A DNA stretch of 17,099 nucleotides from contig URTZ01000024.1 of assembly GCA_900550825.1 (NCBI GenBank), forward strand, positions 1 through 17,099. The letters are read 5' to 3'. This stretch comes from an uncultured Collinsella sp. Its GTDB lineage: Bacteria; Actinomycetota; Coriobacteriia; Coriobacteriales; Coriobacteriaceae. A program made the position numbers and the translations under genes. The notes under the pieces were generated by a model. The model did not search any database. It saw nothing but the letters and a program-made list of their open reading frames with translations, and was not told the DNA's origin. Positions 6,325 to 14,567 of the stretch are shown here, one piece after another; the stretch's first letter is position 1, and the number at the start of each line of letters is the position of its first letter.

Positions 6325-7044
6325 ATGCCAAAAGCGATATACGAAGGAATCTACCGAGAAATACGCTCGCGCATCATTAATGGGACCTATGCGTTTCAGG
6401 AGATGCTGCCAACCGAAGCCGAACTGACCGCGGAATTTGGCTGCACGCGCAATACCGTCCGCCGCGCTTTGAGCATGCTGGCCGACGGGATGTTTGTGCA
6501 GCCCATACACGGCAAGGGCGTGCGCGTTATTTGGCTTAAGGGCGAAACCGACATGCTGGGCGCGCTCGAGGAAGTCGAGTCGTTTGGCGAGTTTGCAAAG
6601 CGCAACAATGCCGTTGCATCGACGGACGTTAAGTCTTTTGAACATCTGGTCTGCACCGAGCAACTCTCTCGTCGCCTGGGCTTTAACGTGGGCGAGAAGT
6701 TGATTCGCGTGGTGCGCGTCCGTAGCCTTAACGGTAACGCTCGCCAGGTGGACCACGGCTATTTTCTGGAGTCGATCGCCAAAGGCCTGACGCCCGAGAT
6801 CGCCGCAAGGTCAATTTACGACTATCTGGAGCACAAGCGCGGCGTCAAAGTGATGGCGAGCCGTCGTACGGTGAGTGTCGAGCTCGCCAACGATGAGGAC
6901 TGCAGCTACTTGGACCTTGGTAAGTACAACTGCGTCGCCGTCATGGAGAGCCAATCGTACACCTCGGATGGCATCTTGTTCGAGGTCACGCATGCCCGCA
7001 CGCATCCCGAGATCTTCCACTACCGCGTCAACTCCAAGCGATAG
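6325..7044 (+). CDS. GntR-family regulator with UTRA ligand domain, TreR-like
   Basis: The 239-residue protein has an N-terminal winged helix (about 1-70, with LPTEAELTAEFGCTRNTVRR and the wing HGKGVRV) and a UTRA sensor domain (about 90-235). Several segments match Bacillus TreR by recall: IYEGIYREI near the start, ESFGEFAK, then YFLES followed by GLTPEIAARSIYDYLE. It ends in the TE/THARTHPEIFHYR-type UTRA terminus. TreR binds trehalose-6-phosphate and represses a trehalose PTS operon. By analogy this protein may sense a phosphorylated disaccharide made by the divergent PTS protein; the true effector is unknown. AGAGGTGA lies six bases before the ATG. Dyads resembling the TreR operator occur on both sides of the gene and at malQ. 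Confidence 0.9.
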   Translation: MPKAIYEGIYREIRSRIINGTYAFQEMLPTEAELTAEFGCTRNTVRRALSMLADGMFVQPIHGKGVRVIWLKGETDMLGALEEVESFGEFAKRNNAVASTDVKSFEHLVCTEQLSRRLGFNVGEKLIRVVRVRSLNGNARQVDHGYFLESIAKGLTPEIAARSIYDYLEHKRGVKVMASRRTVSVELANDEDCSYLDLGKYNCVAVMESQSYTSDGILFEVTHARTHPEIFHYRVNSKR

Positions 7045-7085
7045 CCGGCTAGCTCGCAGCCTGACGAGACTCATGCCCTCAAAGC

Positions 7086-7134
7086 GAAAACGCCCGGTCA
7101 AACCGACGATGTATCGGCTTGACCGGGCGTTTTC
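7086..7134 (+). terminator. Strong intrinsic terminator after gntR
   Basis: GAAAACGCCCGGTCAA (7086-7101) pairs perfectly with 7119-7134; after one mismatch the stem continues as CCGA/TCGG around a 7-base loop. The stem ends in a T-tract on the plus strand and in T-rich sequence on the other strand too, so it may work in both directions. It separates gntR from the ABC operon. Confidence 0.88.
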
Positions 7135-7155
7135 TCTGCATTCGATAACAAATAA

Positions 7156-7167
7156 TTGTTTATACAA
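7156..7167. promoter_or_regulatory. Putative GntR operator O3 (upstream of the ABC operon)
   Basis: TTGTTTATACAA differs by one base from the Bacillus TreR operator TTGTATATACAA as I recall it, and is the closest match to it in the window. It is 75 bases upstream of O4, which would allow looping between the two. Confidence 0.55.
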
Positions 7168-7224
7168 AACTTGTCAAGTATCAAGTTGAAATTACCGTTC
7201 ACCGAAGTTTTTCTACCGCTCTAG

Positions 7225-7230
7225 TAATAC
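7225..7230 (+). promoter_or_regulatory. Possible -10 element of the ABC operon
   Basis: TAATAC lies directly before dyad O4, about 120 bases upstream of the binding-protein gene. No good -35 is seen at the usual distance, so the assignment is tentative. Confidence 0.3.
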
Positions 7231-7242
7231 TTGTTCAAACAA
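7231..7242. promoter_or_regulatory. Putative GntR operator O4 (ABC operon promoter)
   Basis: TTGTTCAAACAA is a 12-base dyad whose symmetry extends outward as AC...CT apart from single mismatches. It lies where the transcription start would be if TAATAC is the -10, a classic repressor position. Confidence 0.55.
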
Positions 7243-7350
7243 CTAGCCAAATAGCGTATCGTACAAATCAGCAAAAGGGGCAAAGTCCCCGAGCCAATCT
7301 CCGAAGGCGGCGGCAAAGGGTGCCGCCACGGTGTGAAAGGGTGGATTGTA

Positions 7351-8667
7351 ATGAAGAACGAAATGAGCAGAAGGCAGTTCCTGGGCTTTGCTGGTTCCGC
7401 GGCTGCGGTTCTTGGTCTGGGTCTCGTGGGCTGCGGTGGTTCTGCCGGCTCCGGCTCCTCTGCTTCTGGTGACGCTGCCGAGGTCTACTTCCTCCAATTC
7501 AAGCCCGAGGTCGACAAGGAGTGGAAGGAGATCGCCAAGGCCTATAAGAAGGAGAAGGGCGTCGAGGTCAAGATCGTGACCGCCGCCTCCAACACCTACG
7601 AGGAGAAGCTCAAGTCCGAGATGTCCAAGAGCTCCGCTCCGACCCTGTTCCAGGTCAACGGCCCCACCGGCCTTAAGAACTGGAAGGATTACTGCGCCGA
7701 CCTGTCCGATACCAAGCTTCGCGGTGAGCTCATTGACGACTCCCTGGCTCTGCAGTCCGACGGCAAGGATCTGGGTATCGACTGGGTCCAGGAGAGCTAC
7801 GGCATCATCTACAACAAGCAGCTGCTCGAGAAGGCTGGCTACAAGGCCGAGGACATCAACTCCTTCGACAAGCTGAAGGCTTGTGCCGACGACATTCAGG
7901 CCCGCAAGGACGAGCTTGGTGTTGAGGGTGCCTTTACTTCCGCCGGCATGGATGACTCCTCCAGCTGGCGCTACACCACCCACCTCGCCAACCTCCCGCT
8001 CTACTACGAGTTCGAGAAGGAGCACAACCAGGAGGACGACGAGATCAAGGGCGAGTATCTCGACAACTTCAAGCAGATTTTCGACCTGTACATCACCGAC
8101 TCCACCTGCGATCCTTCGCAGCTTGCCTCCAAGACCGGCGACGACGCCACCAACGAGTTCGCAACCGGCAAGGCCGTCTTCTATCAGAACGGTTCTTGGG
8201 CCTACGCTGACCTCACCAAGGCCGGCATGACCGACGATCAGATTGGCATGATGCCCATCTACATCGGTGTCGACGGCGAGGAGAACCAGGGCCTGTGCTC
8301 CGGCGGCGAGAACTACTGGTGCGTCAGCTCCCAGGCTTCCGAGGATGCCCAGAAGGCCACCGAGGACTTCATGTATTGGTGCGTCACTTCTGACACCGCC
8401 ACCAGCATCATCGCTGACAAGATGGGTCTGACTGCCCCGTTCAAGAGCGCTAAGGAGACCACCAACGTCTTCTCGCAGCAGGCCGTTGCCATGGCCAAGG
8501 ACGGCAAGAAGACCGTCGCTTGGGACTTCGTCTACATCCCCTCTGAGGAGTGGAAGAAGAACCTCAAGCAGGCTCTGATCGCCTATGCTGCCGACAACAG
8601 CAAGTGGGACGGCGTCAAGAACGCCTTCGTCGATGGCTGGAAGACCGAGAAGGCTGCTTCCGAGTAA
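7351..8667 (+). CDS. ABC transporter sugar-binding lipoprotein with Tat-type signal
   Basis: This 438-residue family 1 extracellular solute-binding protein would capture an oligosaccharide outside the membrane and deliver it to the two permeases encoded next. The N-terminus has SRRQFLGFAG, a twin-arginine motif, a hydrophobic stretch, and the lipobox LVGC with Cys28 as the lipid anchor. A Gly/Ser-rich linker follows. The mature part has the AVFYQNGSWAYADL segment typical of these proteins. ATG 7351 is chosen over the in-frame GTG at 7333 because AAAGGG lies at the right distance before it. Codon use is extremely biased (GCC, ACC, AAG, GAG), which suggests very high expression. With malQ and the phosphorylase nearby, maltodextrin is the likely ligand, but that is inferred from context. 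Confidence 0.92.
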   Translation: MKNEMSRRQFLGFAGSAAAVLGLGLVGCGGSAGSGSSASGDAAEVYFLQFKPEVDKEWKEIAKAYKKEKGVEVKIVTAASNTYEEKLKSEMSKSSAPTLFQVNGPTGLKNWKDYCADLSDTKLRGELIDDSLALQSDGKDLGIDWVQESYGIIYNKQLLEKAGYKAEDINSFDKLKACADDIQARKDELGVEGAFTSAGMDDSSSWRYTTHLANLPLYYEFEKEHNQEDDEIKGEYLDNFKQIFDLYITDSTCDPSQLASKTGDDATNEFATGKAVFYQNGSWAYADLTKAGMTDDQIGMMPIYIGVDGEENQGLCSGGENYWCVSSQASEDAQKATEDFMYWCVTSDTATSIIADKMGLTAPFKSAKETTNVFSQQAVAMAKDGKKTVAWDFVYIPSEEWKKNLKQALIAYAADNSKWDGVKNAFVDGWKTEKAASE

Positions 8668-8698
8668 GCAGTTGCTGCCCAAGCTATCTGATTAGCGA

Positions 8699-8734
8699 CA
8701 GGGGGCGGGCAGACGTTGGTTTGCCCGCCCCCTG
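8699..8734 (+). other. Intercistronic stem-loop between binding protein and permease genes
   Basis: CAGGGGGCGGGCA and TGCCCGCCCCCTG form a perfect 13-bp stem with a 10-base loop, followed by CATATTGAAAGG rather than a T-tract. Such hairpins between a binding-protein gene and its permease genes are known to stabilise the upstream mRNA and so raise binding-protein output. Partial termination is possible. Confidence 0.75.
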
Positions 8735-8754
8735 CATATTGAAAGGACCCTTCT

Positions 8755-9609
8755 ATGGGCAAAGCACTCAAGCGCTGGTGGCCGCTCTTTATGCTGCCCA
8801 CGTGTCTGGCGTTTATGATCGGGTTCGTGATCCCCTTTATCCAGGGTTTCTATCTCTCGTTCTGCCAGTTTATTACCATCAACAACACGCACTTTGTCGG
8901 TATCGAGAACTACGTGCGCGCACTGTCCGATCCGCAGTTTGCCACGTCGTTCTTCTTTACCGTGGCGTTTGCCTTCCTGTCGACGGTGCTCATCAACGTG
9001 ATCGCCCTCGCCATCGCGCAGGCGCTCACCCGCAAAGCGCTCAAGGGCACCAACATCTTCCGTACGATCTTCTTTATGCCTAACCTGATCGGCGGCATCG
9101 TGCTGGGCTACATTTGGCAGATTCTGATCAACTGCCTGCTCTCCAACGTGGGCGCCCAGCTCATCGCCCTTAACTCTGCTGCTGGCTTCTGGGGCCTTAT
9201 CATCCTGACCCTGTGGCAGCAGGTCGGCTACATGATGATCATCTACATCGCTGGTCTGCAGTCCATTCCGTCCGACTACATCGAGGCCGCCAAGGTCGAC
9301 GGTGCCACGGCATGGCAGACGTTTTGGAAGGTTAAGATCCCTAACCTGATGCCGACCATCACCATCTGCCTGTTCCTGTCCATCACCAACGGCTTTAAGC
9401 TGTTCGACCAGAACCTCGCCCTTACCGGCGGCGCCCCCGCGCACTCCACCGAGATGCTCGCCCTGAACATCTACAACACGTTCTATTCGCGTGCCGGTAT
9501 CGCATGGCAGGGCATCGGTCAGGCCAAGGCGGTTATCTTCTGCATCCTGGTCGTAGCCATCTCCATGATTCAGCTTAAGGCCACGAGGTCCAAGGAGGTG
9601 CAGCAGTAA
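8755..9609 (+). CDS. ABC sugar transporter permease, MalF/UgpA type
   Basis: This 284-residue inner-membrane protein of the binding-protein-dependent permease family has about six predicted membrane segments, starting at FMLPTCLAFMIGFVIPFI. The EAA loop that docks on the ATPase is EAAKVDGATAWQTFWKVKIP (about residues 178-197). It lacks the long periplasmic insertion of E. coli MalF, as is usual for MsmF/AraP-like permeases. GAAAGG lies ten bases before the ATG. The stop overlaps the start of the next permease by one base (TAATG), so translation is probably coupled. The pair would form the heterodimeric channel for the sugar delivered by the lipoprotein encoded upstream. Confidence 0.92.
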   Translation: MGKALKRWWPLFMLPTCLAFMIGFVIPFIQGFYLSFCQFITINNTHFVGIENYVRALSDPQFATSFFFTVAFAFLSTVLINVIALAIAQALTRKALKGTNIFRTIFFMPNLIGGIVLGYIWQILINCLLSNVGAQLIALNSAAGFWGLIILTLWQQVGYMMIIYIAGLQSIPSDYIEAAKVDGATAWQTFWKVKIPNLMPTITICLFLSITNGFKLFDQNLALTGGAPAHSTEMLALNIYNTFYSRAGIAWQGIGQAKAVIFCILVVAISMIQLKATRSKEVQQ

Positions 9610-10448
9610 TGAAACGCGATAAGGCTATCAACCGCGCGCTCTCGATTTTCTTTACGATTCTGTCGCTCGCGTGGATCTACCCCGTGTTCATGATTGCGCT
9701 CAATTCCTTTAAAAAGGCAACTGCAATCAGCACCACCACGGCATTCGATCTGCTCACGCCCGAGACGTTCAACGGCCTCGCAAACTACATGCATGCCCTT
9801 AACGAGCAGGGCTTTGCCTCGGCATTTATGTACTCGCTCATCATCACGGTCACGTCGGTCGTGCTGATCTTGGTGTGCTGCTCCATGTGCGCTTGGTACG
9901 TGGTGCGCGTCAACAGCAAGATCTCGAACTTCTTCTATTACCTGTTCGTGTTCTCGATGGTTGTACCGTTCCAGATGCTCATGTTCACGCTGTCCAATTT
10001 GGCGGACCGCATCGGCTTCAACACGCCGTTCAACATCTGCTTTATCTATCTGGGCTTTGGCGCGGGCCTGGCGGTCTTTATGTTCGCCGGCTTTGTAAAG
10101 AACATCCCGCTCGAGATCGAGGAGGCGGCCATGATTGACGGCTGCAACCCGGTCCAGGTGTTCTTTAAGATTGTCCTTCCCATCATGAAGCCCACCTATC
10201 TTTCGGTCGGCATCCTCGAGACCATGTGGGTCTGGAACGACTATCTGCTGCCCTACCTCACCCTCGACTCCACCAAGTACAAGACCATTCCTATCTTGAT
10301 CCAGTACTTCCGCGGCGGCTACGGCCACGTCGAGCTCGGCCCCATGATGGCCTGCATCATGATGGTCGTTATCCCCATCGTTATCATGTACATCCTCTGC
10401 CAGAAGTACATCATCGACGGCGTGGTGGCAGGTGCCGTCAAGGGCTGA
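9609..10448 (+). CDS. ABC sugar transporter permease, MalG/UgpE type
   Basis: This 279-residue membrane protein is the second permease of the importer. It has an N-terminal membrane segment (about 11-31), further segments up to the C-terminus, and the EAA loop EEAAMIDGCNPVQVFFKIVL near residues 173-192. The C-terminal QKYIIDGVVAGAVKG is the hallmark end of MalG-like permeases (F/YIxGLTAGAVKG in many homologues). The ATG overlaps the stop of the previous gene by one base, with AAGGAGGTG just upstream inside that gene as ribosome site. Length and motif order are normal for the family. Confidence 0.92.
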   Translation: MKRDKAINRALSIFFTILSLAWIYPVFMIALNSFKKATAISTTTAFDLLTPETFNGLANYMHALNEQGFASAFMYSLIITVTSVVLILVCCSMCAWYVVRVNSKISNFFYYLFVFSMVVPFQMLMFTLSNLADRIGFNTPFNICFIYLGFGAGLAVFMFAGFVKNIPLEIEEAAMIDGCNPVQVFFKIVLPIMKPTYLSVGILETMWVWNDYLLPYLTLDSTKYKTIPILIQYFRGGYGHVELGPMMACIMMVVIPIVIMYILCQKYIIDGVVAGAVKG

Positions 10449-10472
10449 TGCCGTAACTGTTTTGCAAGTTTC

Positions 10473-10498
10473 TGCGGTGCCCTCAACATGGCGCCGCA
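10473..10498 (+). other. Intercistronic stem-loop before the ATPase gene
   Basis: TGCGGTGCC and GGCGCCGCA form a 9-bp stem with one G-T pair around an 8-base loop. The stem runs straight into CATATCGAAAGG. The other intercistronic hairpin of this operon (8699-8734) is followed by CATATTGAAAGG, so the hairpin plus ribosome-site layout is repeated. There is no T-tract, so it is more likely a stability or translation element than a terminator. Confidence 0.55.
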
Positions 10499-10515
10499 TA
10501 TCGAAAGGTAAAGAC

Positions 10516-11715
<1,200 letters not shown>

Positions 11716-11783
11716 GCCCGGTGCATCCAGGCCCTCCCTTTGGGCGACTGCGGTATTGCCATCCTTTTGCCGCGGTCACATAT

Positions 11784-11826
11784 AAGGCTCCCCTCCCGTC
11801 CACTGGGCGAGAGGGGAGCCTTTCTT
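11784..11826 (+). terminator. Intrinsic terminator of the ABC operon
   Basis: GGCTCCCCTC (11786-11795) pairs with GAGGGGAGCC (11811-11820), a 10-bp GC-rich stem, followed by TTTCTTT on the plus strand. It lies 70 bases after the ATPase stop. Confidence 0.85.
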
Positions 11827-11854
11827 TGTGTTGGGATTGTCTGACCGGTCGTTT

Positions 11855-11911
11855 GTCTCGATCTGTAACGGGTAGGGCCGATTTCGGACGTTAGATGTTA
11901 CAGATCGAGAC
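11855..11911. repeat. 57-nt palindromic repeat, copy 1
   Basis: GTCTCGATCTGTAAC (11855-11869) and GTTACAGATCGAGAC (11897-11911) are perfect 15-bp inverted arms around a 27-base centre. This is the most symmetric of the three copies. Confidence 0.85.
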
Positions 11912-11933
11912 GGTTCCCTGAGCTAGCCATTTC

Positions 11934-11990
11934 ATCTAAATCTGTAACACCAAAGGTGAATTTCAGCTGCTAGATGTTACAGATTGAGAT
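11934..11990. repeat. 57-nt palindromic repeat, copy 2
   Basis: ATCTAAATCTGTAACA (11934-11949) and TGTTACAGATTGAGAT (11975-11990) form 16-base inverted arms with one mismatch around a 25-base centre. It aligns without gaps to copy 1 and has the same 57-base length. Confidence 0.82.
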
Positions 11991-12014
11991 AAACCCAAGG
12001 GGAGGGGCCGGTAT

Positions 12015-12071
12015 GTCTCAATCTGTAACAGCTGGGGCCGTTTTTACCGAGTAGCTGTTACAGATCGAGAT
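12015..12071. repeat. 57-nt palindromic repeat, copy 3
   Basis: GTCTCAATCTGTAACAGCT (12015-12033) and AGCTGTTACAGATCGAGAT (12053-12071) form 19-base arms with one mismatch and one G-T pair. Here the stem is longer because the inner bases also pair (AGCT with AGCT). Same length and register as copies 1 and 2. Confidence 0.85.
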
Positions 12072-12113
12072 TCTTCGGTCGAGTCGGGTTGCAGGGTAAC
12101 GTGCGGGCACAAA

Positions 12114-12143
12114 AAACGGAGCCGTGTTGCCACGACTCCGTTT
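12114..12143 (-). terminator. Intrinsic terminator of the alpha-glucan phosphorylase gene
   Basis: AAACGGAG (12114-12121) pairs with CTCCGTTT (12136-12143), and after one mismatch CGTG pairs with CACG. On the minus strand six T residues follow. It lies about 30 bases past the phosphorylase stop and could also act on plus-strand transcripts. Confidence 0.85.
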
Positions 12144-12171
12144 CTCAGGAGGATGGGTAAGGGAAGCGAAA

Positions 12172-14439
12172 TTAGTTCAGGTGCCAGATCTCGTCGTTGT
12201 ACTGGGAGATGGTGCGGTCGGACGAGAAGGTGCCGGCGTTGGCGATATTGATGAGCGCCTTGCGCATCCAGGCGTCCTGGTCCTCGTAGTCGGCCAGCAC
12301 GCGCTCCTTGGTCTGGATGTACTCATCAATGTCGAGCAGGGCCATAAACCAGTCCTTGCCCTTGATGTCGTCGTGCAGACGCTGCAGGCGCTCGGCGTTG
12401 CCGGTCGCCATAAAGGCGGGGTTGGTGATGAAGTCCACCAGCAGTTTAATGCCGGGCTTGCGGTAGAGCGCACCGGCGTCATAGGCGCCGTCGGCGTAGA
12501 GCTGCTCGACCTGTTTGGACGAGGCGCCAAAGGTATAGATGTTCTCGTCGCCCACGAGCTCGGCAATCTCCACGTTGGCGCCGTCAAGCGTGCACAGGGT
12601 TAGGGCGCCGTTGAGCATGAACTTCATGTTGGAGGTGCCGCTCGCCTCCTTGGAGGCCAGGCTGATCTGCTCGGAGATATCAGCGGCGGGGATCACGCGC
12701 TCGGCGGCGGTGACGTTGTAGTTCTCGATCATGACAACCTGCAGGTAGGGAGCCACGTCGGGGTCGTTTGCAATCCACTGCGACAGCGTCAAGATCAGAT
12801 GGATGATGTCCTGCGCGATAGTGTAGGCAGGCGCCGCCTTGCCGCCAAAGATGATGGTGACGGGGTGCTTAGGTCTGTTGCCGTTCTTGATATCGAGGTA
12901 CTTCCAGATGATGTAGAGCGCGAGCATCTGCTGACGCTTGTACTCGTGGATGCGCTTGACCTGGACGTCGATGATGGCGTTGGAGGGAATGGTCACGCCC
13001 TGCTCGAGCGCCATGAACTGGCGCATGATGGCCTTGGCCTCGACCTTGGTGGCGGCCAGGCGCTCAAGAACGTCCTTGTCGTCGGCGAAATTGGCGAGTT
13101 TGCTCAGATCGCCGGTGCTGCGCCAGTCGGTGCCGATCACATCGTCGAGCAGGCTGGCAAGCGCGGGGTTGGCCCCATGGACCCAGCGGCGGAAGGTGAT
13201 GCCGTTGGTCTTGTTGGAGAACTTCTTGGGATAGATTTCGTAGAACGGATGAAGCTCGGTGTCCTCCAGGATCTTGGTGTGGAGGGCGGCTACGCCGTTG
13301 ATGGAGAAGCCAAAGTGGATGTCCATGTGGGCCATGTGGACGGTATCGTGTTCGTCGATGATGGCGACGCGCGGGTCATCGTGCTCGGCCTTCGCGATCT
13401 CATCGAGCTTGACGATAATGTCGGCGATGACAGGGGAGACCTTCTGCAGGCTGGCGAGCGGCCACTTCTCGAGCGCCTCGGCAAGAATCGTGTGGTTAGT
13501 GTAGGCGACCATGGAGCGTACGATGGTCACGGCCTCGTCAAACTCGATGCCATGCTCGGTGGTGAGCAAGCGAATGAGCTCGGGGATGACCATGGTGGGG
13601 TGCGTGTCGTTAATTTGGACCACGGCATAGTCGGCCAGATCGTGCAGGTTGCTGCCGCGCTCGACGGCCTCGTCGATCAGGAGCTGGGCGGCGTTGCTCA
13701 CCATGAAGTACTCCTGATAGATGCGAAGTAGGCGGCCCTGCTCGTCGGAATCGTCGGGGTAGAGGAACAAGGTGAGGTTCTTGGCGATCTCGGTCTTGTC
13801 GAAGTCGATGGAGCTGCCGGGGACCAGGCCGTCGTCGACGCTCGCCAGGTCGAACAGGCGCAGGCGGTTCTTGGTGGGCTGGCCGTAACCGGGCACATCG
13901 ATGTTGACGAGCTTGGAAGTAACGGCAAAATCGCCGAACTCGACGGTGTAGGAGCGGTCATCGTCGACTAGGATGTCCTGCTCACCGAGCCACTCGTCGG
14001 GGACGGCCTTCTGCTGGTTGTCGACAAAGCGCTGACGGAACAGACCGTAGTGATAGTTGAGGCCCACGCCATCGCCGGTCAAGCCCAGCGTGGCGATGGA
14101 ATCCAGGAAGCATGCGGCCAAGCGGCCCAGGCCGCCGTTGCCGAGTGACGGCTCGACCTCGAATTCCTCGATCTTGTTGAGGTCGTGGCCTGCGGCGGTG
14201 AGCTGGTCCTTAACCTCGTCGTAGATGCCGAGGTCGATCATGTTGTTGATGAGCAGCTTGCCGATCAAAAATTCGGCGGAAATGTAATAGAGCTTTTTCT
14301 TGCCGTTGTTGAGCGGGCAGGCAGCGGAGCGCTCCTGCACGAGTTTGACCAGCAGCTTGTAAATGCGACGGTCGTCGAGCTGCTCGAGCGAGGTGCCAAA
14401 AGACTGCTCGGCGAGTTCCATGAGGTTAACTTGGGGCAT
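12172..14439 (-). CDS. Glycogen/maltodextrin (alpha-glucan) phosphorylase
   Basis: This 755-residue GT35 enzyme cleaves terminal alpha-1,4 glucosyl units with phosphate to give glucose-1-phosphate in the cytoplasm, using pyridoxal phosphate. The PLP Lys is at about residue 606 in EASGTSNMKFMLNG. Other family segments are present: PSLGNGGLGRLAACFLDS, GLNYHYGLFRQ, QINDTHPTM, NHTILAEALEKW and KRIHEYKRQ. The length is close to that of bacterial maltodextrin phosphorylases (MalP about 750-800), without a long N-terminal regulatory extension. The start at 14439 is preferred over ATG 14466 because AGGAG lies six bases before it. It follows malQ on the same strand, separated by a terminator-like hairpin. 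Whether glycogen or imported maltodextrin is the main substrate cannot be told from sequence. Confidence 0.93.
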   Translation of the reverse strand: MPQVNLMELAEQSFGTSLEQLDDRRIYKLLVKLVQERSAACPLNNGKKKLYYISAEFLIGKLLINNMIDLGIYDEVKDQLTAAGHDLNKIEEFEVEPSLGNGGLGRLAACFLDSIATLGLTGDGVGLNYHYGLFRQRFVDNQQKAVPDEWLGEQDILVDDDRSYTVEFGDFAVTSKLVNIDVPGYGQPTKNRLRLFDLASVDDGLVPGSSIDFDKTEIAKNLTLFLYPDDSDEQGRLLRIYQEYFMVSNAAQLLIDEAVERGSNLHDLADYAVVQINDTHPTMVIPELIRLLTTEHGIEFDEAVTIVRSMVAYTNHTILAEALEKWPLASLQKVSPVIADIIVKLDEIAKAEHDDPRVAIIDEHDTVHMAHMDIHFGFSINGVAALHTKILEDTELHPFYEIYPKKFSNKTNGITFRRWVHGANPALASLLDDVIGTDWRSTGDLSKLANFADDKDVLERLAATKVEAKAIMRQFMALEQGVTIPSNAIIDVQVKRIHEYKRQQMLALYIIWKYLDIKNGNRPKHPVTIIFGGKAAPAYTIAQDIIHLILTLSQWIANDPDVAPYLQVVMIENYNVTAAERVIPAADISEQISLASKEASGTSNMKFMLNGALTLCTLDGANVEIAELVGDENIYTFGASSKQVEQLYADGAYDAGALYRKPGIKLLVDFITNPAFMATGNAERLQRLHDDIKGKDWFMALLDIDEYIQTKERVLADYEDQDAWMRKALINIANAGTFSSDRTISQYNDEIWHLN

Positions 14440-14485
14440 GTTTTCTCCTGTGATGGGTTGTTTCATGTCTGCAATTCATAAGAAG

Positions 14486-14519
14486 CCCGCGCGAGGGGAT
14501 TGGGGTGGCCTCGCGCGGG
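14486..14519 (-). terminator. Hairpin between malQ and the phosphorylase gene
   Basis: CCCGCGCGAGG (14486-14496) and CCTCGCGCGGG (14509-14519) form a perfect 11-bp stem with a 12-base loop. On the minus strand it is followed by CTTCTTATG, a poor T-tract. It may be a partial terminator that tunes phosphorylase relative to malQ, or an intercistronic stabiliser. I saw no strong separate promoter for the phosphorylase gene. Confidence 0.6.
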
Positions 14520-14567
14520 AAAAGCAAGCGCGTCCGCACGGTGGGGAGGGGTCGGGCGCGGTGGCTC

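Larger units (their letters stand above)
7045..7350 (+). promoter_or_regulatory. gntR-ABC intergenic region: terminator, operators and structured leader
   Basis: This 306-base gap holds no gene. In order it carries the gntR terminator, dyad O3 (7156-7167), ACTTGTCAAGT (7169-7179, a perfect 5-bp dyad), a possible -10 TAATAC (7225-7230), dyad O4 immediately after it, and a leader with two small stems: GGGG/CCCC (7277-7290) and GGCGGC/GCCGCC (7309-7327). The ribosome site AAAGGG follows. I could not assign a convincing -35. Confidence 0.5.

Noticed and set aside
7243..8682. A 479-codon open frame on the minus strand opposite the binding-protein gene
   Set aside because: It is the antisense of a gene with extreme GC-rich codon bias, its translation is Leu/Val/Gly-rich with no domain, and the plus-strand gene has signal peptide, lipobox and family motifs.
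11855..12071. The three palindromic repeats as a CRISPR array
   Set aside because: Repeats of 57 bases are too long and too diverged at the centre, there are only three, the intervals of 22-24 bases are shorter than typical spacers, and no cas gene is present.
12799..13731. A 310-codon plus-strand frame opposite the phosphorylase gene
   Set aside because: The Gly/Val/Asp-rich translation mirrors conserved phosphorylase codons on the other strand.
14440..14466. Longer phosphorylase start at ATG 14466
   Set aside because: AGGAG is placed for ATG 14439, and the extra nine residues include the ribosome-site sequence itself.
14458..14469. TTGTTTCATGTC upstream of the phosphorylase gene as a sixth operator
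   Set aside because: Only the left half matches; there is no dyad symmetry and it overlaps the alternative start region.
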